Source of the DNA: a virus
DNA length: 56,051 nucleotides
Virus record (IMG/VR): IMGVR_UViG_3300031673_016563
Span: 1 to 56,051 of that record
Reading direction: 5' to 3' (one strand)
The notes beneath the pieces were generated by a model that had not been told where the DNA came from, made no database searches, and saw nothing but the letters and a program-made list of their open reading frames with translations. Numbering within the stretch: position 1 is the first letter of the stretch; the number at the start of each line of letters is the position of its first letter. Positions 8,763 through 15,183 of this stretch are shown one piece after another. The position numbers were made by a program, and so were the translations under genes.

Positions 8763-9140
8763 TTGTACAAAAGTAGTCTTCGCAAGTATAGAAGAAAAAA
8801 AGAGGATGATTTAGAACCCTTGAAAAAAGTTCCGGATTATACCAATCAGAAAAAGAGAGGATCTTTTTCTGCGGATAAACATACGGCTTTGAATGTAAAT
8901 CGAATTTATTTTGTGGATGAAAATTATGATCGATTGATAGTATCCTCAGAAGAGGTGCGAACGGGGGGAGATCTTACAAGATTCACAGGTCAATTACCCT
9001 TTATTCCTGAGCGGGGGGATATTTTGTCAAATGATGATTTCTCTCGAAGATTTGAAGTTATCCGAAGACATATGGTTCCTCAACTCTCAACAAATATTCC
9101 TCCGAAAATTTATATAGTGATGAAAGAAATTAAAGTGTAA
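8763..9140 (+). CDS. Hypothetical protein (125 aa, TTG start)
   Basis: Starts at TTG 8763 after AGGAGTGA. The N-terminus is strongly basic (SLRKYRRKKEDD); the remainder looks like a beta-rich small domain (RIYFVDENYDRLIVSS, then FIPERGDIL). There is no Cys cluster and no membrane segment. It is the first of several genes placed between ligase fragments 1 and 2; nothing links it to ligase function except position. I do not recognise it. Confidence 0.5.
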   Translation: MYKSSLRKYRRKKEDDLEPLKKVPDYTNQKKRGSFSADKHTALNVNRIYFVDENYDRLIVSSEEVRTGGDLTRFTGQLPFIPERGDILSNDDFSRRFEVIRRHMVPQLSTNIPPKIYIVMKEIKV

Positions 9141-9173
9141 AATTTTCTAGAGTTAAATCGAATATATAGTATA
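9135..9173 (+). promoter_or_regulatory. Phage promoter-like element, copy 1
   Basis: GTGTAAAATTTT at 9135-9146 and TCGAATATATAGTATA starting at 9158, 23 bases from the first G to the T of TCGAA. The same spacing occurs in six other copies in the window. It overlaps the stop of the preceding gene and lies 30 bases before the gene at 9203. Confidence 0.6.
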
Positions 9174-9202
9174 AGTCAAATAAATTTAAAAGGAGATTCA
9201 AA

Positions 9203-9463
9203 ATGAAAATCGGGGATAGGGTCAAAATAAGAGCTTCAAGGAATACGATATCTGAATTATGGGATGTTGTGGGCACCATAGTAAAAGAAAGATTCATTGA
9301 TAAATCAATTACAAGAGAATATTATGATAGAACCCTTGAGCAATGCCCAGATGAGATGTTGTATACTATGTCCTTTGATTTTCCTTTAGAGTGTGAGAGT
9401 ATCAATTTGAATGGATACAAGGGTCTTTTGATTTACGAGAGTGATGTGGAAGCCTTAAGTTAA
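9203..9463 (+). CDS. Small SH3/KOW-like hypothetical protein
   Basis: An 86-residue protein beginning MKIGDRVKIRAS, followed by DVVGTIVKERF and ending LIYESDVEAL: the pattern of small SH3-like beta barrels (KIGDRV, then G-x-I-V-K). It starts after AAAAGGAG and is the first gene downstream of promoter-like copy 1. The role may be nucleic-acid or protein binding; the fold suggestion is by pattern only. Confidence 0.5.
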   Translation: MKIGDRVKIRASRNTISELWDVVGTIVKERFIDKSITREYYDRTLEQCPDEMLYTMSFDFPLECESINLNGYKGLLIYESDVEALS

Positions 9464-9564
9464 TGGTCGCCGGGGGGACTGAGGGATATAATTCATTATT
9501 TGTAACAGAGATAAATATTATAACCTTCCTCTCCTTGGATTAAAAAGTAAGGGGGATTAAACAA

Positions 9565-9804
9565 ATGGAAGAAAATACAGTACTAAAACAGGCTAAAGCC
9601 AATCTGGAGCAATTTTTGCAAGAGAACCCTGATATGATTAAATATCAAAGAGAAATAGATTTAGCTTTAATGGGGATTGATGACGCTGCTTTGAGAGTAA
9701 GTGTTCTTATGAGTAAGATTTCAAATAATATGTCTGAAATTAGAGGTTTGTCTGTGGAGTTGGCTAATCAGTTATCCAAGGGGTTACCTAAAGAGTTAAA
9801 ATAG
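9565..9804 (+). CDS. Small helical hypothetical protein
   Basis: A 79-residue, probably all-helical protein with heptad-like hydrophobic spacing (AALRVSVLMSKISNNMSEIRGLSVELANQL), suggesting a coiled coil. The ribosome site is GGGGG at about 9551. The 101 bases upstream contain no other supportable gene. Unknown function; located among the inserts between ligase fragments. Confidence 0.5.
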   Translation: MEENTVLKQAKANLEQFLQENPDMIKYQREIDLALMGIDDAALRVSVLMSKISNNMSEIRGLSVELANQLSKGLPKELK

Positions 9805-9856
9805 GTCTCCAATAGTTGCGGATTCTAAGAAATAGATTAAATTAAGGAGCAATAAA

Positions 9857-10513
9857 ATGTTAAATAAAGAAAGAATAAAAGCACAATTAATATCAGATGA
9901 TAAAAAACAAATAAACGTTCACAATGGTATCACAGGATTGCATCATAACGTTTACGGTGATTTCAAAAACGTTAGAGGCAATGTATCAAGATTATATGGT
10001 TCCGTATCACCAAAATTATCCGGAGATATATCAGGATTAATGGGAACCATATCACCAGGATTAGGGGGTGATATATCAAGATTATTCGGAGATATATCAA
10101 GATTATATGGTTCCGTATCACCAAAATTATCCGGAGATATATCAGGATTAATGGGAACCATATCACCAGGATTAGGGGGTGATGTATCAAGATTATTCGG
10201 GGATATATCAGGATTATTCGGTTCCGTATCACCAAAATTATCCGGAGATATATCAGGATTAACGGGAACCATATCACCAGGATTAACGGGAACCATATCA
10301 CCAAAATTATGGGGTGATGTATCAAGATTATTCGGTTCCATATCATCAAGATTAACGGGAACCATATCATCAGATTTATATGGAGATATATCAAGATTAA
10401 CGGGAACCATATCACCAAAATTATCCGGAGATGTATTGGATTTATCCGGGGATATAACAGGTATTGAGGGTGATGTAAAAGAAATAATAAATATTTTAAA
10501 AGGAGAGCAATAG
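9857..10513 (+). CDS. Solenoid-like repeat protein, family member A
   Basis: 218 residues. A leader (MLNKERIKAQL, then QINVHNGITGL and YGDFKNVRG) is followed by about 25 short repeats of the form S-G-D-I-S-G-L-x-G with occasional longer turns (G-T-I-S-P-G-L), and a closing cap SGDITGIEG plus an amphipathic helix DVKEIINILKGE. Alternating Ile/Val and Leu at regular 3-4 spacing with Gly at turns suggests a narrow beta-solenoid. Leader and cap are shared with four other genes. The last 63 bp of the gene are identical to those of member B (10445-10507 and 11527-11589). Function unknown. It ends one base before the GTG start of ligase fragment 2. Confidence 0.7.
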   Translation: MLNKERIKAQLISDDKKQINVHNGITGLHHNVYGDFKNVRGNVSRLYGSVSPKLSGDISGLMGTISPGLGGDISRLFGDISRLYGSVSPKLSGDISGLMGTISPGLGGDVSRLFGDISGLFGSVSPKLSGDISGLTGTISPGLTGTISPKLWGDVSRLFGSISSRLTGTISSDLYGDISRLTGTISPKLSGDVLDLSGDITGIEGDVKEIINILKGEQ

Positions 10514-10514
10514 G

Positions 10515-11318
10515 GTGGATCAAATAAAAAGTCTTGAGGAAAGGTTTAAATACCTAGAGAGTTTGGGCTTCAAGACTCCTGAACATGGGTTAATAAAGGT
10601 TGAGAGTATTGAAGACACTTATCAATACTTTATTGATAAGAGGGGTTCCCTTGATTATGGGATAGATGGTATTGTTTTCTCTATAGATGATATGGAAAAA
10701 ATGGAATCCTTGGGAGTGTTGAATGAGAAACAAAAACCAAAAGGTCAGATAGCGTTAAAATTTCCAACTTCAGTGCACTATACCAAAATTCTAGATGTTG
10801 AGCTCAGCTTTAAAGGTACACAGGATATCAGTCTTGTGGCGCATATTGAGCCTGTTGAAATAGATGATACTACGATTAGGAAGGCGAGTCTAAAAAGCTA
10901 TAGGTGGGCTATTGATAATAAAGTATCAATAGGTTCGGTGGTGGGGGTGATAAAAGGGGGGGATATTATTCCTTGTATTACTGAGGTTATAAATACAAAT
11001 ATAAATTCTTTGTATGTTCCTTTTCCCATCCTTTTAAAATGCCCACATTGTGGAGGAGAAATTAAAACGGATGATACCCAATTATATTGCGAAAATGATA
11101 TGTGCAATGCTAAGGAGGCAGCTAGGATCTCTAAATTTTTGAAAATTATCAAGGTAAAAGGTCTAGCCTACAAAACTTTATTGAAATATGTAAATGTGGG
11201 TGTAGGCTTATGTCATTTTTTAGCTAAGAATTGGGATGAGATTGAGAGAATGATTAAAGTGGATTCTAGAATATCTTTAGTGATATGGGATAGGATTAGA
11301 AAATCTTTAGAGGAGTAA
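10515..11318 (+). CDS. ligA: NAD-dependent DNA ligase, fragment 2 of 3 (motifs IV-V, OB fold, zinc finger)
   Basis: This 267-residue chain continues LigA exactly where fragment 1 stops. It opens with the helix that follows the core strand (LEERFKYLESLGF), then motif IV YGIDGIVF (48-55), motif V ALKFP with Lys82, an OB-fold region ending GSVVGVIKGGDIIP, and a zinc finger with Cys176, 179, 192 and 197. The tail is the first helix-hairpin-helix part. The start is GTG at 10515, after GGAGAG and just behind repeat protein A. The whole set of ligase residues is preserved across the fragments. How the split nucleotidyltransferase domain folds in two chains is unknown. Confidence 0.87.
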   Translation: MDQIKSLEERFKYLESLGFKTPEHGLIKVESIEDTYQYFIDKRGSLDYGIDGIVFSIDDMEKMESLGVLNEKQKPKGQIALKFPTSVHYTKILDVELSFKGTQDISLVAHIEPVEIDDTTIRKASLKSYRWAIDNKVSIGSVVGVIKGGDIIPCITEVINTNINSLYVPFPILLKCPHCGGEIKTDDTQLYCENDMCNAKEAARISKFLKIIKVKGLAYKTLLKYVNVGVGLCHFLAKNWDEIERMIKVDSRISLVIWDRIRKSLEE

Positions 11319-11322
11319 TAAA

Positions 11323-11592
11323 ATGTTAAATAAAGAAAAGATAAAAGAGCAGTTAATATTGAATGTTAAACAACAAGTAAATGTTCATGATAATATCATA
11401 GGATTACATTCCAATATTTATGGTGATTTCAAGAATGTTAAGGGTAACATAACAGGATTATATGGAAACATATCAGGATTATCCGGAAACATGTTACCCT
11501 GTTTGTATGGAGACATATCCGATATATCCGGGGATATAACAGGTATTGAGGGTGATGTAAAAGAAATAATAAATATTTTAAAAGGAGAGTAA
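11323..11592 (+). CDS. Solenoid-like repeat protein, family member B (short)
   Basis: An 89-residue version of the family: leader MLNKEKIKEQL, VHDNIIGL, YGDFKNVKG, only about five repeats (GLYGNISGLSGN), then the same closing cap and helix as member A. The final 63 bp are identical to member A, so a recent duplication or gene conversion is likely. Placed four bases after ligase fragment 2, with AGGAG as ribosome site. Confidence 0.65.
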   Translation: MLNKEKIKEQLILNVKQQVNVHDNIIGLHSNIYGDFKNVKGNITGLYGNISGLSGNMLPCLYGDISDISGDITGIEGDVKEIINILKGE

Positions 11593-11596
11593 TAAA

Positions 11597-11779
11597 ATGT
11601 TAAATAAAGAAAGAATAAAAGCACAATTAGATGGGGGTAAACCAATAGATGTTCCTAAGCAGGTGGGTATCCATATAATATCAGAATGTCAGGGGGGTAT
11701 ATTAGTTGATATACCTTTGGAGGGTCAGGGTTGTGTATTAGATAATGATGCTGATATAGTTATTTTGGAGGAACAATAA
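11597..11779 (+). CDS. Family leader fused to an unrelated body (member C)
   Basis: This 60-residue protein starts with the same leader as members A and B (MLNKERIKAQL), and about 40 bases from AATAAAATG through the leader are identical to member A. Then it changes completely to a short strand-rich segment (IDVPKQVGIHII, GGILVDIPLEGQG) with no S-G-D-I-S repeats and no closing cap. It looks like a leader swap. Alternatively the leader is a translation-start cassette copied in front of another gene. Function unknown. Confidence 0.55.
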   Translation: MLNKERIKAQLDGGKPIDVPKQVGIHIISECQGGILVDIPLEGQGCVLDNDADIVILEEQ

Positions 11780-11781
11780 AA

Positions 11782-11994
11782 ATGCCACTATATGGGTATG
11801 AATGTACATTTTGTGATTTCAAGTTTGAACTGCGGAAGAATATGTTGAAATCGGATGATACAGAGTACTGCCCACAATGCGGGTCGGAATGTAATAAGTT
11901 GATATCCGGAGGTAGCGGATTCATTTTAGAAGGTAGCGGATGGGCTAAAGATGGATATTCAGATTCTCACAGTAAAGGGGGGAGCCACGAATGA
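11782..11994 (+). CDS. FmdB-family zinc-ribbon protein
   Basis: A 70-residue protein beginning MPLYGYECTFCDFKFE, with a second Cys pair (CPQCG) and the diagnostic ending F-I-L-E-G-S-G-W-A-K-D-G-Y. This is the FmdB-type zinc ribbon found in many bacteria and phages; its function is poorly defined (a regulatory role has been suggested). Four Cys (two CxxC pairs) are intact. Its stop overlaps the ATG of ligase fragment 3 by four bases, so the two are probably translated together. Confidence 0.8.
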   Translation: MPLYGYECTFCDFKFELRKNMLKSDDTEYCPQCGSECNKLISGGSGFILEGSGWAKDGYSDSHSKGGSHE

Positions 11995-12515
11995 ATCTAG
12001 CTAAATTTTTAGATAGTATATCCATTACTGCTGCGGGGGAACTTACCTTTCAGCAATTCATTGATGAGGGGTTTGATACTTTGTATAAGATAAATGAAAT
12101 GTCTATCGATCAAATGGCGAGTTCGGGCAAATCTAAGAATAGAATATTGGGAGAGAAGACTGCTGAGAAAATATATAATAGTCTACATTCGGCAAGGGTA
12201 AGATTATTATTAGAGTTCTCGGATTTATGGATAAACAAATTGGACGATTCTCCTCCACAAGAAGAGGAGAATAATGAGCTCTTAATGAATGTGCGGGGTA
12301 AGAAGTTACTTTTCACTGGGGAGGGGCCTTTTTCTAGAGCAACATTAACGGCGATCTTGAAAAGGAATAATGCAATTGTTCAATCCTCTCTTACAAAAGA
12401 AACTGATATTTTGATTTTGAGTAATTTGGATAGTACTTCAAGTAAGGCTAAGAAGGCTAGAAAATATGGTACAAAAATGATTACTTACGAGGATGTTTTT
12501 GGAGGGCAGGTGTAA
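11991..12515 (+). CDS. ligA: DNA ligase, fragment 3 of 3 (helix-hairpin-helix and BRCT)
   Basis: 174 residues. The first 65 look like the continuation of the LigA helix-hairpin-helix region (FLDSISITAAGELTFQQFIDEG). The C-terminal 75 form a BRCT domain: NVRGKKLLFTGEG, then LTAILKRNNAIVQSSLTKETDILI and a closing MITYEDVF, the standard order. BRCT ends LigA in bacteria, so the three chains together reconstitute the domain order of a full ligase. Start ATG at 11991 overlaps the FmdB-like gene by four bases. Alone this chain cannot be catalytic; it would bind DNA and the other fragments. Confidence 0.8.
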   Translation: MNLAKFLDSISITAAGELTFQQFIDEGFDTLYKINEMSIDQMASSGKSKNRILGEKTAEKIYNSLHSARVRLLLEFSDLWINKLDDSPPQEEENNELLMNVRGKKLLFTGEGPFSRATLTAILKRNNAIVQSSLTKETDILILSNLDSTSSKAKKARKYGTKMITYEDVFGGQV

Positions 12516-12548
12516 AATTTTTAAGAGCCAGATCAAATATATAGTATA
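12510..12548 (+). promoter_or_regulatory. Phage promoter-like element, copy 2
   Basis: GTGTAAAATTTTT from 12510 and ATCAAATATATAGTATA ending at 12548. The usual TCGAA reads TCAAA here; the spacing of 23 is unchanged. It drives into repeat family member D. Confidence 0.55.
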
Positions 12549-12579
12549 AACCAATTAAAAACTTAATATGAGCAATAAA

Positions 12580-13236
12580 ATGACAAATAAAGAAAAGATA
12601 AAAGCACAGTTAGAATTGGATGTTAAACAACAAATAAACGTTCACGATGGCATCACAGGATTACACCTCTTTATATATGGGAATTTCAAAAACGTTAGAG
12701 GTGATGTATTTAAATTATCCGGAGACATAACAGGATTATCCGGAACCGTATCATCAGGATTGTTCGGGGATATAACAGAATTATCCGGCCACATATCAGA
12801 ATTATCCGGTAACATATCAGGATTATCCGGTAACATATCAGGATTATCCGGTAACATATCAGGATTATCCGGAATCATATCAGGATTATCCGGTAACATA
12901 ACAGGACTATCCGGAACCGTATCATCAGGATTGTTCGGAGATATAACAGGATTATTCGGTAACATATCAGAATTATGGGGTAACATATCAGGATTGTTCG
13001 GAGATATAACAGGATTATCCGGAGACGTATCAGGATTATCCGGTAACATAACAGGATTATTCGGAACTGTATCATCAGGATTATCAGGAAACATATCAGA
13101 ATTATCCGGAGACATAACAGGATTATCCGGAACCGTATCATCAGGATTGTTCGGGGATGTTACCTACTTATCCGGGGATATAACAGGCATTGAGGGTAAT
13201 ATAGAGGATATAATAGATATTTTAAGAGAGGAGTAA
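12580..13236 (+). CDS. Solenoid-like repeat protein, family member D
   Basis: 218 residues from the ATG at 12580. That start matches the leader of the other members (MTNKEKIKAQL); an ATG at 12568 in frame would add four residues, but the matching position in the relatives is the ribosome site GGAG, here TGAG, so the upstream ATG could be a mutated Shine-Dalgarno. After QINVHDGITGL and YGNFKNVRG come about 26 repeats, the clearest in the window: exact heptapeptide units GLSGNIS and GLSGNIT, encoded by 21-bp direct repeats. It ends with the family cap SGDITGIEG and helix NIEDIIDILREE. From this start it has the same length as member A. Confidence 0.65.
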   Translation: MTNKEKIKAQLELDVKQQINVHDGITGLHLFIYGNFKNVRGDVFKLSGDITGLSGTVSSGLFGDITELSGHISELSGNISGLSGNISGLSGNISGLSGIISGLSGNITGLSGTVSSGLFGDITGLFGNISELWGNISGLFGDITGLSGDVSGLSGNITGLFGTVSSGLSGNISELSGDITGLSGTVSSGLFGDVTYLSGDITGIEGNIEDIIDILREE

Positions 13237-13242
13237 TAAAGG

Positions 13243-13281
13243 GTGTAAAATTTTTTAGATTCAAATCGAATATATAGTATA
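13243..13281 (+). promoter_or_regulatory. Phage promoter-like element, copy 3
   Basis: GTGTAAAATTTTTT from 13243 and TCGAATATATAGTATA from 13266, again 23 bases apart, six bases after the stop of member D and 35 bases before the gene at 13316. Confidence 0.6.
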
Positions 13282-13315
13282 GGCTCTTAAAAACTTAAAA
13301 TTAAGGAGATTAAAA

Positions 13316-13648
13316 ATGAGTAATGTAATAACAAGTACGGCATCAATTATTGATCATGTTCGATCCAAAAAGAATATCAAGGTAGCATTTGTAAAGAAGA
13401 ATGGCGATGATCGAGTAATGAATTGCACTTTGGATTTTGATCGTATCCCAGAATTTCATCATCCTGACGATTCAGAGAAGGAAGTAGACCCTATGGAGGA
13501 GAAGGATAAAACTTATCTGAAGGTTTATGATTTAGAGAGCCATGGTTGGAGGAGTATCCCTTTGAGGGGGCTTAATTGGTTAAGTGTGGATGATGAGAAA
13601 TATGAAATGAGCTTGGATTCTAAACAAAATCCTCAAATTCTAAGATAA
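13316..13648 (+). CDS. SH3-like DUF2693-type phage protein
   Basis: A 110-residue protein with the pattern I-K-V-A-F-V-K-K-N-G-D-D-R-V-M-N-C-T-L, a Pro-rich middle, then KVYDLESHGWRSIPLRGLNWL. This order (K-K-x-G-x-x-R-x-M-x-x-T-L and V-x-D-L-x-x-x-x-W-R-S) is that of the SH3-fold DUF2693-like proteins frequent in large phages; no biochemical role is established. It has a good ribosome site (AAGGAG) and promoter-like copy 3 upstream. Confidence 0.6.
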   Translation: MSNVITSTASIIDHVRSKKNIKVAFVKKNGDDRVMNCTLDFDRIPEFHHPDDSEKEVDPMEEKDKTYLKVYDLESHGWRSIPLRGLNWLSVDDEKYEMSLDSKQNPQILR

Positions 13649-13659
13649 AGGAGAATAGA

Positions 13660-14199
13660 ATGACCGGAAAGGAAAAATTGATTCAAGAAGCTGAAATAAG
13701 ATATATTAAATACCTAACCTCTAAGGAGATTAGACAGTTAACATGTACGGAGGTAGAGCATCTCTCCGTACATGAAATTAAAGCTCTATCCCCATTCCAA
13801 ATAGGTTTTTTCAATTCGGAACAAGTGAAATATATGAGTTGTGAGTTTTTCAGATTTGTGGGAAGGGATCAACTGAAGGTGTTTGTTGATAGGCATATAT
13901 CGGATTTAACTCCCATTCAATTAGAGGCATTGATTGATTTACAATCAGACATCCTCACGAAAAAGAATGTGCGGATGTTAACTATACCACAGATATCTGA
14001 GTTGGATGAGGCTCGATGTGAAGTACTATGTCGAATAATGGAGATCCCAGAGGGGGGAATAAAAATGGCTGAATCAAATATAACAATTAATGGCCATACA
14101 CTTAATGATCTTGAAGTTCGAAAAGGGTTGGGAGATATGTGTAAGGTGTACATTGAGAATACTAAAAGTATAAAGGAGTTAATTGATGGGGGGAAATAA
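13660..14199 (+). CDS. Protein with about ten-residue Leu/Ile repeats
   Basis: 179 residues. From about residue 18 to 115 there is a repeated unit of ten or so residues of the type L-T-x-x-E-I-x-x-L (YLTSKEIRQLTCTEVEHLS, ALSPFQIGFFNSEQV, DLTPIQLEAL). Similar Leu/Ile repeat runs occur in bacterial effector-like proteins and form stacked short helices. The last 50 residues are a separate small domain. Function unknown. Confidence 0.55.
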   Translation: MTGKEKLIQEAEIRYIKYLTSKEIRQLTCTEVEHLSVHEIKALSPFQIGFFNSEQVKYMSCEFFRFVGRDQLKVFVDRHISDLTPIQLEALIDLQSDILTKKNVRMLTIPQISELDEARCEVLCRIMEIPEGGIKMAESNITINGHTLNDLEVRKGLGDMCKVYIENTKSIKELIDGGK

Positions 14200-14524
14200 T
14201 GAGGATCTCAAGCGAAAGACATTAATGGAGGATATTCAGAGTAAATTATATAAATTCGCAAAGGAGATATATGAATTAATGGAGCAGGGTATTGGGGTAA
14301 AAGAAGAATTTGAGGAGGATATCATAAATTATCTTGAGGAGTTAGTAGAGGATAATATCATCCAGGATTTCCGATTAATGGAATTGATTGTGTATCCAAG
14401 CCCTATTACCTCTATAAGTGTCATGTTGTCACTAGGAGATCCGGAAGGAATATTTTCTGAATTTCATGTGGGAGCAGGTTACACTAAAAATAACCCTATT
14501 TCATGTGGATGTAGTATACTCTAA
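14186..14524 (+). CDS. Hypothetical acidic protein (112 aa)
   Basis: The ATG at 14186 overlaps the end of the previous gene and has GGAG about eight bases upstream; a TTG three bases earlier is possible but less well spaced. The product has an acidic helical N-terminal half and ends NPISCGCSIL, with two Cys near the terminus. I do not recognise it. Confidence 0.5.
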   Translation: MGGNNEDLKRKTLMEDIQSKLYKFAKEIYELMEQGIGVKEEFEEDIINYLEELVEDNIIQDFRLMELIVYPSPITSISVMLSLGDPEGIFSEFHVGAGYTKNNPISCGCSIL

Positions 14525-14542
14525 AAATAATTTTTAAATAGG

Positions 14543-14581
14543 GTGTAAAATTTTTCTTCTTAGAATCGAATATATAGTATA
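14543..14581 (+). promoter_or_regulatory. Phage promoter-like element, copy 4
   Basis: GTGTAAAATTTTT from 14543 and TCGAATATATAGTATA from 14566 with the invariant spacing of 23. It precedes the relic at 14618 and the gene at 14770, and probably starts the purM operon. Confidence 0.6.
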
Positions 14582-14617
14582 GAATAATTAAATATTTTAA
14601 AGGGGGAGTAATAATAA

Positions 14618-14653
14618 ATGCTAAATAAGGAAAAGATAGGAATACATCCTTGA
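14618..14653 (+). pseudogene. Relic of the repeat-protein family: leader only
   Basis: After GGGGGAGTAATAATAA comes ATG and an 11-codon reading frame MLNKEKIGIHP, then TGA. The ribosome site and first seven codons match family members A-C. No repeats or closing cap follow. It lies directly downstream of promoter-like copy 4. It may be a decayed family member, or a leader peptide kept for translation of the downstream genes. Confidence 0.45.
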
Positions 14654-14721
14654 ATCGAGCTTTATGAAATATTACTGAGAAAACGGCTGAATTAAAGCAA
14701 AATTAAAGTTAACCTTGAGGA

Positions 14722-14755
14722 AGATACGAGGAAATGGGATATTTTCCTCGTATCT
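14722..14755 (+). promoter_or_regulatory. 13-bp hairpin abutting a ribosome site
   Basis: A perfect 13-bp stem (AGATACGAGGAAA / TTTCCTCGTATCT) with an eight-base loop ends immediately before CGGAGG, the ribosome site of the gene at 14770. There is no T-run, so it is not a standard terminator. The position suggests a translation or RNA-stability element in the leader that starts at promoter-like copy 4. Confidence 0.45.
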
Positions 14756-14769
14756 CGGAGGCATGAAAA

Positions 14770-15183
14770 ATGCAAGTTAAAGATTATGTAATAACAAAAG
14801 TTGTAAATGGGGTCAATCATGGGACAGTAGAAATATGTAATTCCTCAAATTTGCTTGACTCCATAAGAGAGTATTTCAAGGATACATCAAAATTGAGATT
14901 TTCTCAGGAGGAGAGTAATAAGATTTATGTCACGGATGAGAAATATGTTTTAGCGTATGTTTGTACTTGGGGAGAGCCTAAGACGGCTACGGTGTTGACT
15001 TTGGAGGATATAGAAAAGATATCTGATTTCATTATGTCCGAAGATCCGGCCTTATTAACTGTGACAGACTCCGATTGGATAAGGTATTTAATTTCTGAGG
15101 CTATACGAAAGATAAAAGGCGTCAATTTTCTAGAGGGAGAAGAAGAAATAAAAGGAATTAATTTTTTCAAGGAGGGGATATAG
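14770..15183 (+). CDS. Hypothetical protein (137 aa) upstream of purM
   Basis: Starts after CGGAGG directly behind the 13-bp hairpin and ends immediately before the purM ATG, so it is surely co-transcribed with purM. Strand-rich start (MQVKDYVITKVVNGVNHGTVEI), then helices. The end repeats itself: KGVNFLEGEEE and KGINFFKEGI. No catalytic motif is recognised. Confidence 0.55.
   Translation: MQVKDYVITKVVNGVNHGTVEICNSSNLLDSIREYFKDTSKLRFSQEESNKIYVTDEKYVLAYVCTWGEPKTATVLTLEDIEKISDFIMSEDPALLTVTDSDWIRYLISEAIRKIKGVNFLEGEEEIKGINFFKEGI

Noticed and set aside
9462-9542. A 26-codon frame from the TAATG at 9462
   Set aside because: No ribosome site, no similarity to anything; not supported beyond chance.
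9952-10523. Minus-strand Pro/Asn- or Ile/Leu-rich frames over repeat proteins A and D
   Set aside because: Simple antisense translations of S-G-D-I-S repeats, present whenever such repeats occur; no independent evidence.
8700-10560. Split inteins at the ligase and polymerase breaks
   Set aside because: Fragment ends lack the required Cys/Ser start, terminal His-Asn and about 100 residues of intein sequence; the pieces abut directly in family alignment.
12760-13160. A CRISPR array at the 21-bp repeats
   Set aside because: The repeats are in frame, coding and contiguous with no unique spacers of constant size; no cas genes are present.
13256-13275. tRNA-like T-loop (GATTCAAATC)
   Set aside because: It lies in the aligned promoter element, no acceptor or anticodon arms can be folded around it, and the other six copies differ there.
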